Shown here: positions 11,721 through 21,333 of the stretch, in pieces
How positions within the stretch are numbered: position 1 is the first letter of the stretch
How the letters are laid out: every line of letters starts with the position of its first letter
DNA from: Euclidia mi
Taxonomy: Eukaryota; Arthropoda; Insecta; Lepidoptera; Erebidae
Length of the DNA: 64,000 nt
Assembly (NCBI GenBank): GCA_944739405.2
Contig: OX123186.2
Coordinates: forward strand, 92,793,034 to 92,857,033
Direction: 5' to 3'
Translations under genes and position numbers: made by a program
Notes under the pieces: generated by a model
Told to the model about the DNA's origin: nothing
Databases searched by the model: none
Seen by the model: the letters and a program-made list of their open reading frames with translations, nothing else

Positions 11721-11940
11721 CACTCTTAATTTGGAAAAATCAGCAGTGCCCGTGGGTTCACCATTTCATAGCAGTCTCCGAGTCTATTAGGCTATTCCTG
11801 CCTGTTAATGCCAGAAAACCAGAAAAAGTCTGTACCGAAACTTTTGTAAGATGCAATTAATGTTGCATATTCTTTAATTAGTTTAGAATTTTGTTAATGT
11901 ATTTTTGAGTATACTATAGGTACATTTTCTCAATTTCCAG

Positions 11941-12152
11941 GTTCTAGTTTTACAATAACTACATCATCAAGAGGAGCCCGAATCATAATAATGGATGGCT
12001 ACAAATTTCGTAAGCAAATAGAAATTGGTCCCAAAGTGAGGTGGTTCTGTCACGACCAGCGCAACGGTTGCAAAGCAGTGATATACACGATTGACGAAGA
12101 GCTCATATCTATGAAGGGCCAACATAATCATGATCGGCCTTATAGGTTGTAA
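11941..12152 (+). CDS. mod(mdg4): FW5: alternative 3'-terminal FLYWCH exon (intact)
   Basis: Acceptor TCAATTTCCAG, split-codon bases GT, then 69 codons to TAA. It has SSRGARIIIMDGYKFRK, then VRWFC (first zinc Cys), NGCKAVIYT (second Cys) and KGQHNHDRP (His pair), a complete FLYWCH finger. There is no usable start before the domain, so it can only be a spliced terminal exon. A poly(A) signal lies about 300 bases downstream. It is the intact sister of the broken FW4 about 800 bases upstream. Confidence 0.9.
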
Positions 12153-12327
12153 GAAAGTAATATTTAAACTACATCATTAAGTAATTTAAAAGACAGCTGT
12201 AGCCTGGCGGAGACGCCATCCGAACAGTTTATTTTGTTTATTCACCAGAAATGTGCAGTGTCTAAACGATGTGTATTTTTTTACTTTACGGTTACATTTT
12301 GACTGCTCGGTTGCGAATATCACGAGG

Positions 12328-12384
12328 CAGCGCTTTGTGTGATTCATAAATTATGTATTTATTTAAGAGTCACACAAAGCGCTG
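12328..12384. repeat. inverted repeat, 15-bp arms
   Basis: CAGCGCTTTGTGTGA at 12328-12342 is the exact inverse of 12370-12384, separated by 27 AT-rich bases. It may be an inverted remnant of the SINE family whose copy at about 55676-55875 carries a related ATCACACAAA word. Confidence 0.7.
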
Positions 12385-12451
12385 TCCTTAGCCTGGCTGT
12401 TCATTATGACCCTTCATTGTATATTTGTGAAGTAGGTACCTGGCTTTTGCT

Positions 12452-12457
12452 AATAAA
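12452..12457 (+). terminator. poly(A) signal AATAAA for FW5
   Basis: Canonical hexamer 300 bases after the FW5 stop. Confidence 0.45.
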
Positions 12458-12654
12458 AAATTACTTTAAGTAGTGGTTGCGTGTGTGTGGGCCGTGTGTG
12501 TTTGTATACGTTTGATAGTGAGGCACGTGGTGTAGATTAAGTAACAGATTTAATTTATGTAATAGATTTAAGTAGTGTCGTTGTAGTTATTTGAAACTGC
12601 TGCTAGATACGTATAGAATACAGGACCTACTAGAATGTTGTTTTTTTTGGGTCT

Positions 12655-13262
12655 CCCTTGTTTGACCGAAAGGAATTTGACAAATTTTCACTGCCCAAAA
12701 AATTTTTCGCATAATTTCATTTGCCAAATTACTACTTAGCAAAAAATCTATTCACAAAAAGTTGTAACGCAAACCTGATGTTTGGGAAATGAACGTTTAA
12801 ACTATAACTTGTGTACCAACTAGTACTTTAATTTTTTTTATTTAGTCAAATATTTCAGTTGGAATAACAGTTTTTACGCAAAATCAATAATTATCCTAAT
12901 CTAAACAGTTCAGTTCCCAGCAACCTTCTAAAAACAATCTCTTTTTTCTATTAATACAAGTCTTTTCTGACCTTCTAACCTAACCTTACCATTTTTTTAA
13001 TAATTAACCTACTCTAACTACTTCCATAAATAAACTAATATCACCAAACGTTTATTGTCTGAAGATTGTTTGCTGTAATAAATCATTTGATAATAGACCA
13101 AATGCCATAATGACATTATACTTGGTAATATTTTGCCAAGTAAAAATTTGACCAAATAGAAATATGCGTACTAAAATCATTCGAGATATTGCAATGGAAT
13201 AAAAAAAGTTTCTAAAATTTGTTTGGGTAATGAAATTTTGTCAATTTTTTTTCGGCAAAACG
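12655..13262. mobile_element. inverted-repeat element of about 600 bp (MITE-like)
   Basis: The left end (GACCGAAAGGAATTTGACAA, then ATTTTCACTGCCC) and the right end (GGGTAATGAAATTTTGTC, then TTCGGCAAA) are imperfect inverted copies. The interior repeats variants of TTTGCCAAA and TTTGACCAAA in both orientations. There is no coding content. It lies between FW5 and FW6. Confidence 0.5.
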
Positions 13263-13496
13263 ACAGGATCCATTTTATTTGATTATTTATTTATAGCAAT
13301 ACATGTATTAATATAATTAATTTTAAATAATTATGAAATTCGTGATAATTACAGCTATATCGACAAGTGTATTTTTTATTTAATTATAAATTACACTATT
13401 CATGAAATCATTACTTGTATCTTTTCAACGATTAGCGAAGATTTAACTAACCTTTTTTTAAGTCATATAACTAAACATTTTATTTTTTTCTTTCAG

Positions 13497-13755
13497 GGCC
13501 TACCTTTATACTGACTTCTAGAGGAGCCCGAGTTATATTCTATAACGGTTATAAGTTCTTCAAGCAAAGGACTATTGGAGACAAAATTAGATGGTTCTGC
13601 AGTCACGCCCAGGGTTGCAAAGCAGCTATTTACACAATAGGAGAGGATTCCTTTCTATGAAATATGAGCATAATCATGAACCTGGAATCAAGAATGTAGT
13701 CAGGCTTGAACAAGAAGGCCTAGTGCTTCTTTCTGGAGCACCCACAGTAGGTTAA
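13497..13755 (+). pseudogene. FW6: FLYWCH exon with frameshift
   Basis: Acceptor TTTCTTTCAG and split-codon GG, then PTFILTSRGARVIFYNGYKFF, RWFC and GCKAAIYTIGED. Compared with siblings, a net four-base deletion falls just after GED. The reading frame then ends at TGA (13658-13660), before the His ligands. In the shifted frame the rest of the finger (SMKYEHNHEP) is intact and open to a TAA at 13753-13755. A transcript using this exon would make a finger with only the two Cys ligands. The lesion is small and the rest well kept, so inactivation looks recent. Allelic variation or a sequencing error is possible. Confidence 0.8.
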
Positions 13756-14112
13756 TAAGAAGCGACCGCAGCTACAGTAAACTATGCATTCTATGACACT
13801 ATGTTATCACATTTTCGGATATTCATGTACTCAAATGCAGTCCATGAGTAGCTTTTGTCATACCTATGGAGTGAACATTCTGATCGAGACACGAAAGCGT
13901 GCATTGGCCGTCAAAATGAAGCAACCTTGCTCAAATAGTTTCGAATTAGATTAGCTTGTTCGTTCAGAACGTTGCAAGCTTTATAAAAAGTAATCAACTT
14001 GGTGAGCATAATTTATCAAGAGCAGGCACTCTAATTTTATTCTATCTTAAATAAATATTTTAAAACACAGAAGAGGCGCAGCAGTAGGTACTATAGCTGG
14101 CTGAAGATGATA

Positions 14113-14245
14113 ATTGTAAAATAGTCACAGATACTAGTAAAGTTTTTTGTAGTTTATACACCTGCCACAATCATCTCTGCACCACCCTAAGGTTGACTGG
14201 CAGAAAATGCTATATAGCATTAAGTCCGCCTTTGCATTAAAAATG
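14113..14245 (+). repeat. 133-bp repeat, copy 1 (identical to 15391-15523)
   Basis: The copy from ATTGTAAAATAG to CATTAAAAATG is base-for-base the same as 15391-15523. It includes a CTAAGGTTGACTGGCAGA and ATTAAGTCCGCC segment that resembles the 3' end of a common lepidopteran retroelement. Confidence 0.9.
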
Positions 14246-15390
14246 TGGTATTATTAGTGGTATGGTAGTGATTGAAAATTACAGATATATTAGACTAAAA
14301 TGAAGTTTTATTTTCTAAAACATAGAAATCTGTCATGATTCCTTATAAATTTCAGTATTTTTGTCCCATTTTAAAGCTTGGATCCTTAAGGCTAAATATG
14401 TTTATTACTCTGCTCTTTTGAAATAGTATTTTAACGAAAAGGATCCATCGTCGTATTTTTATTATTATCTCGGCAATTACATCATAATGTTGGACTTTAA
14501 ATTAATACAATTAAAATGTATGTATTTATCCTTTACTTAAAACCAACACAATAATGTTAAAGTGGAGAATCAAAGACGAAATACGATTTGAACTTCAAAC
14601 TTGAATATCTCGAAACTAAGTCTATGAGGGTTGGATCCTTTCCGTTTAAGTGCATCCAATTTATCATTAAAAAAAGCCTAGAACACAATTTTAATCACAC
14701 GCAGGCAAGAAAACGAACGTGGACGAACTTGAATGACATAAAGGAAATCAATGTTGCAAAGGTATAGACATCCCATTCCCACAAAAAATATCTTCAAAAC
14801 TTCAAAATCAGTATTATTATTCCTACAAATAATCAGTAAGTTATATTATATTCTTGTGCATCCACTCTTTAATGAATAAGGTATTATTAAAAAAATCCAC
14901 AACAATCTCCAGTTTTTTAATTAATTCCAATAATTCAATATTTTAATCTAGTCACACAATGAACTAGGTACAATAAAAGGGCCCACGTTACATGGATCGT
15001 TATCGATGTTTACCTCAGTTATTTTACATAAAGCTGTTGAATTAAGAGATAACGATCTATGTAAGATGGATTGTTTTCGTTTAATTATGTCTTTAGAATA
15101 ATAATTATCCAAGTAGTTTGGATCGTTTTAGTAACATGTGATTTGGAATATTTTCGTAAAAGTGAATTTCTCAATAACGAACTAAGTAGCTTGGAGCGAT
15201 GTCAATATAAAAATGAATGACCTGCCAAACATGTGGGTTGGTAACGTACGGTCATTATAACATGATCCGTTGGAATTTTACTTGGACTGTTTTTGTGATA
15301 TTAAAGTATTAATTACAAGGAGTATTTTGGTATATATAACTCATTTTCGCTCAAAGTGTGGGTTGGATCCTTTCCGTTTAAGTGCGTCCA
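14246..15390. repeat. interval between the 133-bp repeats, with internal GGATCC-linked repeats
   Basis: The word GGTTGGATCCTTTCCGTTTA occurs at about 14632 and again at 15361, both leading into a TCCAATT. Around 14995 and 15050 there is an imperfect inverted pair (TTACATGGATCGTTATC and GATAACGATCTATGTAA). This looks like a composite or partly duplicated non-coding transposon. Confidence 0.45.
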
Positions 15391-15523
15391 ATTGTAAAAT
15401 AGTCACAGATACTAGTAAAGTTTTTTGTAGTTTATACACCTGCCACAATCATCTCTGCACCACCCTAAGGTTGACTGGCAGAAAATGCTATATAGCATTA
15501 AGTCCGCCTTTGCATTAAAAATG
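15391..15523 (+). repeat. 133-bp repeat, copy 2
   Basis: Identical to 14113-14245. Part of an apparent 82-codon frame (15270-15518) is only this repeat read through. Confidence 0.9.
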
Positions 15524-16980
15524 CGGGAAGTGTAAAAATAAAATAAATAAAGTGAAACATTAGCATACGATTATTTAGGTGTTTGTCTGTCCATTGATAA
15601 GACAGATACATGATTGGAAGAAATTCGCTTGATTACTTTTTCATTTCAAAATCATAGCCCTTGCAAAAGAAAATTTTAGAATATGTTAATAAATCTAGGC
15701 TGGTCTTTCTGAAGTAACCACCACCATCCATAACATAAAACTACTTTATCGTATTAAAACACATTATTTTAACGAATATAAGGATTGTAAATATCTGTAT
15801 TTATAAAAGACTTTTAGCACGTAATCTCTCGCTCTTGCTTCGTTACCAAACAAGGTTAATTTTATATTTTTGATGGTAGTGTATTTATATTATATAATAA
15901 TATTTACATAACAAAGCTACTACTATAAAATATTATCTATATGTAATATAATATATCAATTGAAGTCCTCTTTTCTTCCTGTCTATATGAACGCGATTAA
16001 CCCAAAACTACCCAACAGATTTTTGTACGTTTTTCACCAATAGATAGTTGTGATTAATGAAAAAGGTTTAGGTGTATAATTCATGAGTTATTATGATCGT
16101 TTCGGTAGCCAGCAGCTTTTCATAACTTTATTTTTTTATTTAAAGTCGTGGTGCGTAATATGGTTATCGGTATTATAGATCCCTACTAATATTATAAATT
16201 TGAAACTGTGTATGTATGTTTCGTTTTCACGCTAAACCGGCTGAACTGATTTTGTTGAAATTTAATATAGAGATATATTGGGCCATGGAGACGAGCATAG
16301 GCTACCATAAGTTGCAAACATTAAACTGGGATGGATTGTAGGGAAGGTAGAAGTTTGTACGGTGCTACCTCTTGGAAGTAAGAACGCCTGCGCTGTAAGT
16401 TGAGTGCTGCGCATGTGCTATCGTATATCTATCAGTACAGTCACATCATACATATTGTCATATTGTGCACGGTAAATACATTATTCGCATATATAAACTA
16501 ATAATTATATACTAAACTTAAACGACTGAGACGAATTTCTCTACTAATATTATAAATGCATAAGAGTTTATAGATATGTATTGGACATGTATTGGAACAT
16601 GGCCTTGACATTTGACTGTATGCAAGGCGATGTTAATAAGTAACTTTCGGTATATAATGGTAGATGATGTCATGGATACTGACCGAATTACTTTGTACCC
16701 TATAGCGTTTCTAAACTCTTTAGACTAATCAGGAGTGCTTTCACACAACTTGAGTCTGAAAGTAAATTTGTGTTACCCCGAATTCAAAAGCCTCGGGCAA
16801 AAGCTAGTACTTTTATAAACATATGTATCCGTATCGTATCAGTCAAAGGGCGTATCGATGCATCCTTACCAATTTACGGACGGGTGAAATATTTGATGGC
16901 TCCATGAATCTGGCTACTAAAGACTCGTATTTGAGATAAGCTGTTCCTCGATGCCAGATTCTTTGGTATTCTCTCGTTTT
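15524..16980. other. spacer with RTE-type non-coding remnants
   Basis: Two segments start with the CTACTAATATTATAAAT word typical of lepidopteran RTE ends, at about 16184 and 16541. The first is followed by TCACGCTAAACCGGCTGAACT. The rest is AT-rich with no gene seen. Confidence 0.5.
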
Positions 16981-16989
16981 CCATAAATT

Positions 16990-17715
16990 CATTTGCACTA
17001 ATATTGTTTGCCATAATCATCCCTGATCATAATATTTACTTGCACTATTATCATTTATACTAATAACGTTTGCCTTAACAACTCAACAGTAATAACTTTT
17101 ATTTGCCATAAAATGACTTTCTATAACAACATATATCATAATAATTAGTTTCCATAAGTAACACATCTCATAATCGACTCTTGATATAATCTAAATTTTA
17201 TATTATTATGAAAATAATACATAATATTGTTAGGTCGAAATTTATTATCGTTAACACCCCGACTCAGTGCAATCCGACTCGGATAGGTTAGGTTAGGTTA
17301 GGGTTCTCTTTTGACCCTTAACCCAAAAATAGGAGCCCTGCGAAGCAGGGCTCCGTCAACTTAGTCCACATTCTTCACACTAGTTTAATAAACTGAAGTT
17401 GAATTAATTATAGTTAACACCCCGACTCAGTGAAATCCAACTCGGATAGGTAGGTTAGGGTTCTCTTTTGACCCTTAACCCAAAAATAGGAGCCCTGCGA
17501 AGCAGGGCTCCGTCAACTTAGTCCACATTCTTCACACTAGTTTAATAAACTGAAGTTCGTCAACTTCAGTTTATTATCTATGATTATGACCAATGGAATT
17601 AGTGAAAGTCATTTTATGTCATTTCACGATTATGACAACTGAAACGTTATTTCTAATGAAATTATGGCAAATACCAGTATGGCATGTGAAATTATGGCAG
17701 TTTAAATTATGGCAA
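16990..17715. mobile_element. inverted-repeat element carrying a tandem pair of about 165-bp units
   Basis: The outer ends carry CACTAATATTGTTTGCCATA and its inverse ATTATGGCAAACATTAGTA, with several more TTTGCCATAA/TTATGGCAAA words near each end. Inside, a unit beginning TTAACACCCCGACTCAGTG occurs at about 17250 and 17416. Each unit has the small hairpin GGAGCCCTG-CGAAG-CAGGGCTCC and ends near TAATAAACTGAAGTT. No protein is encoded. Confidence 0.55.
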
Positions 17716-18121
17716 ACATTAGTAAACCAGATTCTTTACCTTTGATGTCTATTGTATGTTCGTAAAACTAGAGTAGGTAGGGGCTTAAACAAGATCAAAC
17801 ATACTTAAATTTCAACGTAGCCAAATCCATGGATATGTTCACGACATATCTAATCATAATATATATAATCCATGATATGAATGCGACAGATTAGACGTAA
17901 TTAAAACTTAATAAAATTGCAGTCGGGACAAAGGTTATAATTTTCCACACCAATTGTTTGCTTAATTTAATGGAATTGTACTACAATCAACATTGATTTG
18001 TGATTTTAGAGTTTTGTTTATATCATGCATATGGTATGATAGTTCAAAGATTAGCAAGATGTTTTTAAATAAATGTTTGATGTTTACACAATGAGAGTGA
18101 TAATAATGATTATTATTTTTA

Positions 18122-18280
18122 AGAGCCTGATTTGTGTCCCACTGCTGGGCAAAGACCTCTCCTTTTAACGTCCTGTCGCGATCACATGCGAGCTCCTGCC
18201 AATCCGTTTCAAAAGCGTCAGATTTATCCCGTCATCTCCTCCTAGTTCTTCCCCGTTGCCTTTTGTTGTGCCTGACTATA
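18122..18280 (-). mobile_element. decayed RTE-type LINE fragment
   Basis: It shares GTCCCACTGCTGGGCAAAG, a GATCACATGCGA region and the CATCTCCTCCTAGTTCTTCC block with the RTE fragment at 1304-1672. The reading frame is broken. Confidence 0.65.
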
Positions 18281-18453
18281 GCTGTATGCACAATTATTAC
18301 TTATAGGTATTATTATAAAACAATAAAATCATTTTGTATTATTCGAAAACCTTTATAACTTATCCGATGAACTCTATGGAATATTATTAATAAACATTTT
18401 GATAAAATATTAATTGGTCTTTTTAATATTACAATAAGTCGAATATGTGCAAT

Positions 18454-18820
18454 CTTCTTTCTCTTAGCGTTGTCCCAGTTTCAATCTGGGGTCCGCTTAC
18501 TAGTCTAACCGGATTTGGCTGAATATTAGCTTTTCCACAGAGCGACTGCCTGTCTGACCTCCGCAACCCGAAGGGATAGCGATATTCCATGGTTTAGACT
18601 AGTGTCAGTTTATTTAGAAGGTACTGACGCCCTGTAACGACCGTCAAAGATCTTCATGACAACCGGGACCGACGGCTTAACGTGCTCTCCGAGGCACGGG
18701 ACAAGCGATAATTAACAATTCAATACGCACATAACTCCGAAAAGTCATTGGTGCGCGCCGTGGATTCGAACCTGATACCCTCTGCATGGCAGTCTATTGG
18801 TATATCCACTCGGCTATCGC
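18454..18820 (-). mobile_element. SINE (family B) with 18-bp target duplication
   Basis: Flanked by perfect direct repeats AAGTCGAATATGTGCAAT at 18436-18453 and 18821-18838. Read on the minus strand it begins GCGATAGCCGAGTGG, a tRNA-like A box, and has GGTTCGAATCC as a B box. It is therefore a tRNA-derived SINE rather than a tRNA gene. It is close in sequence to the plus-strand copy at 57407-57785, so the family was active recently. Confidence 0.9.
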
Positions 18821-19105
18821 AAGTCGAATATGTGCAATATATATAATTAAATAATTATAAATAATTAAATTTAAAAACATGAATATAAATATTTCCCGTT
18901 ATATTTAATGTAAGAAAGAAAGCGCGTTTATATACAGTTATTTCGGTGAGAAAATGTGTGACCTTCATCTAAAGAGCCCCTTAACCTTACGTTGTTGAAC
19001 GCTATTGTTAAAGTGCAAAACTTTACTACTTAATAAATTTTCTTCCAAAACTCTTCCTAAATATGTTTTTGTATGTTTATACTTTAACATAATTTATGTT
19101 TGTAG

Positions 19106-19296
19106 GTCCAAAGTTCATGCAGAATGACAGGAACCATCAAAGTCTAGTTTACAACGGGTACGTGTATTGCAAGCATGTAGTGTATACACACAAAACTAGA
19201 TGGCGCTGCAAACGACAATCAGCACTTGGCTGCAAAGCAGTTATATTCACAGTGGACGGTCAAATAGTTTCTGTGAAGCACGAACATAATTATTAA
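19106..19296 (+). CDS. mod(mdg4): FW7: alternative 3'-terminal FLYWCH exon (open, last His replaced by Tyr)
   Basis: Acceptor TTATGTTTGTAG, split-codon GT, then 62 codons to TAA. The domain reads NGYVYCKH, TRWRC (first zinc Cys), LGCKAVIFTV (second Cys) and KHEHNY, then stops. Siblings have HEHNH followed by a short proline-containing tail. Here the final ligand His is Tyr and the tail is missing. The HEH pair just before could still supply two histidines two residues apart, so zinc binding may be shifted rather than lost. Everything else is intact. A poly(A) signal is 62 bases after the stop. Confidence 0.85.
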
Positions 19297-19309
19297 AACG
19301 ATTAAAATT

Positions 19310-19430
19310 AAGAAGCAATTTATGTATAAAACACTTCGGAAATTGAGAAGCAGTGGAAATAAAACGCTTCAGAAATTGAAAAGTAATTGAAATAGAACGC
19401 TTCAGAAATTGAGAAGCAATTCAACAAAAA
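19310..19430 (+). repeat. short tandem repeat, about 30-40 bp unit, 3 copies
   Basis: Variants of AACGCTTCAGAAATTGAGAAGCAATT follow one another directly after FW7, probably within its 3' UTR. Confidence 0.7.
19358..19363 (+). terminator. poly(A) signal AATAAA for FW7
   Basis: Canonical hexamer 62 bases downstream of the FW7 stop. Confidence 0.5.
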
Positions 19431-20072
19431 TATTGATTTGAAAGTCTTCTACACTTTCGTGATTTATGTACATGTGTGTTGTGATGTATGTGTATACAAT
19501 GAAGTTCATTAAATATATTTTCCTCTACTCTATTTCATTACTTACTTAAAAATATGGTTTGCTTCGCATTACTTTAGTAATTCCATAATTTTTTGTATTT
19601 AAATTAGCATAATATGTAATACAGTTGTTCCATAAAAAATAATTAAAATAAATAATTTAGTAAAAATATGGTTTAATTCTCAGCAATACTATTTTTAGAA
19701 GGATGTTCAACTGTGTTTTCCTTAACATTGATACCAATTTTTACAAGAAATATAGTTGTATGAGTATAACATCATCATTGCTGATAAATTTATTACGTAT
19801 ATGTATTACTAAATGTACGTAATAATATTTTTTTTTGTTAAGTATACAGTAGCGCTAGTGAGAAATGTGTCATAAATTGTTTACTAGTACTGTAATTTGT
19901 ATATAATGGTTCGGTAAAAATGTAGTGAGCATGGTCTGTAGTCACCTTTCAAATATTTATTTTAGCTATATTAAGCGAATATTGGTCTAGATCCTACTCT
20001 AAATCAACTAATTTGGCTCGCTCTTTTGCTTAGTTTGACCATGCATTGATTGCATTTGTATAAACATTATAA
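19431..20072. other. AT-rich spacer, nothing recognised
   Basis: No ORF, FLYWCH motif or repeat recognised. Confidence 0.5.
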
Positions 20073-20124
20073 ATTCACAGGTAAATGTGCTCAAACATTA
20101 GTTTGTGCACATTTACCTGTGAAT
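20073..20124. repeat. perfect 18-bp hairpin arms
   Basis: ATTCACAGGTAAATGTGC (20073-20090) pairs with its exact inverse at 20107-20124 around a 16-base loop. Confidence 0.9.
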
Positions 20125-20140
20125 ATTAACATTAGTTTGC

Positions 20141-20332
20141 ACAACGACAAAAGCGATACAGAGAGCGATTGAAAAAGAAAATCCTGAGAAATTCGACGCA
20201 CAGAGAATTGCACACTTAGAAAAAGTAAAACACAACAAAAAGAGAATAAATCAACTTAACGAAGAAGAACAAATAAGAAAATGAGAGCAATGGCAAAAAT
20301 ATTCAAATAAACTAAAAAAACAGCAAATGTAA
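20141..20332 (+). pseudogene. short charged ORF relic, unrecognised
   Basis: A 64-codon frame interrupted by one TGA (20282) reads as a strongly charged helix-like peptide with IEKENPEKFDAQRIAHLEKV, EEEQIRK, the stop, then EQWQKYSNKLKKQ. The composition is very unlike chance AT-rich translation. I do not recognise the family. It sits just outside the BEL/Pao-type insertion and may be an older mobile-element remnant. Confidence 0.35.
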
Positions 20333-20444
20333 ACAGTTGTAAGTAAAAAGATAAGAGGTAGTGAGAGACTGATAGAGAACAAAAGAATATGAGACCAAAA
20401 GAGAAAATAAATACAGAATAGCTATCAAAAATATTTCATATATC

Positions 20445-20449
20445 GTATG
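20445..20449. repeat. left 5-bp target site duplication (GTATG)
   Basis: Identical to 30282-30286. Together they bracket the nested BEL/Pao-type element. Confidence 0.85.
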
Positions 20450-21100
20450 TGAACAGTGGGATAGCAGCCCTACGCTACTAACCCCACTGTACAAGAGGAT
20501 TAATTAAATGATAAGGAAATAGTCTAACTTGGTAACCTACACTATCCTAGAGTCGTAGCCTACCATCTATAATATCCTATGCTAGTTATCCTAATCCTTA
20601 TACCTATATGTATCCTAAACCTATCCTAACTTGTACCTAGCGTATAATGCGTATAGGCTTGGTGCTCTGTGGTATTCTGCAATACAGACCAGCACTTATA
20701 CGCAACCTATGGCACGTACTATCGTGGTACTACTGTGGTATGCTGTGATACAGACCTACGATTCGTACGCGCCTAGAACCTAACCCTATTTGTTCCTACA
20801 ATCCCTATTAGATCCTAGCCCTACTATACGTATTTATATATACTTATATAGATAGGTGCGGGATATCTGCCACCGGAGACCTATGATGACAGACGGATGT
20901 GGGTAGGACTTAGGTATGGTGGAAATGGTTTTCTGACGGCCAACTCGACAGACTCACCGAGCTGATCAGTACTGATGGCTAAAGGTGTCTTGGCCACCGT
21001 CAGAGGTATGGGAAGGGTATCGAGTCAAAGTCGGATTGTACTTGTGACTGGTTTATTCTTAAAGTACATGTACAAGTACATCTTATATACTAAACTTATC

Positions 21101-21103
<3 letters not shown>
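20450..21103 (-). repeat. 3' LTR, part 1 (interrupted by LINE at 21104)
   Basis: Matches 29443-30110 over its length, starting TGAACA-x2-GGGATAGCAGCC on the plus strand. The match stops exactly at CTTATCTTA, where the LINE tail begins, and resumes at 25919. Confidence 0.9.
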
Positions 21104-21131
<28 letters not shown>

Positions 21132-21248
21132 TTTGGGACAAACAAACAGTAACACATTATATCTGCGCACATAATGTAAATAAAGATATTATTATAAATG
21201 TGAAACCCACACCGTTAGCCACAGCATATACAATTCATATGACTATAT

Positions 21249-21290
21249 TATACTATACTATACTATACTATACTATACTATACTATACTA
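21249..21290. repeat. (ATACT)n microsatellite in LINE 3' UTR
   Basis: About eight copies of the pentamer, just beyond the ORF2 stop. Confidence 0.9.
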
Positions 21291-21333
21291 ATGAACAATC
21301 TATGCGAGTAAGACTACCAGAATGTTCAAATAA

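Noticed and set aside
17280..17300. Three GGTTA copies, resembling the insect telomere repeat TTAGG
   Set aside because: Too short for an interstitial telomere; it lies inside a transposon unit and is reduced in the second copy.
18775..18820. tRNA-like A and B boxes (also near 49580-49640, 57418-57480, 37110-37170 and 55800-55870)
   Set aside because: They are heads of SINEs with target duplications or family members. No complete cloverleaf with an acceptor stem, so not called as tRNA genes.
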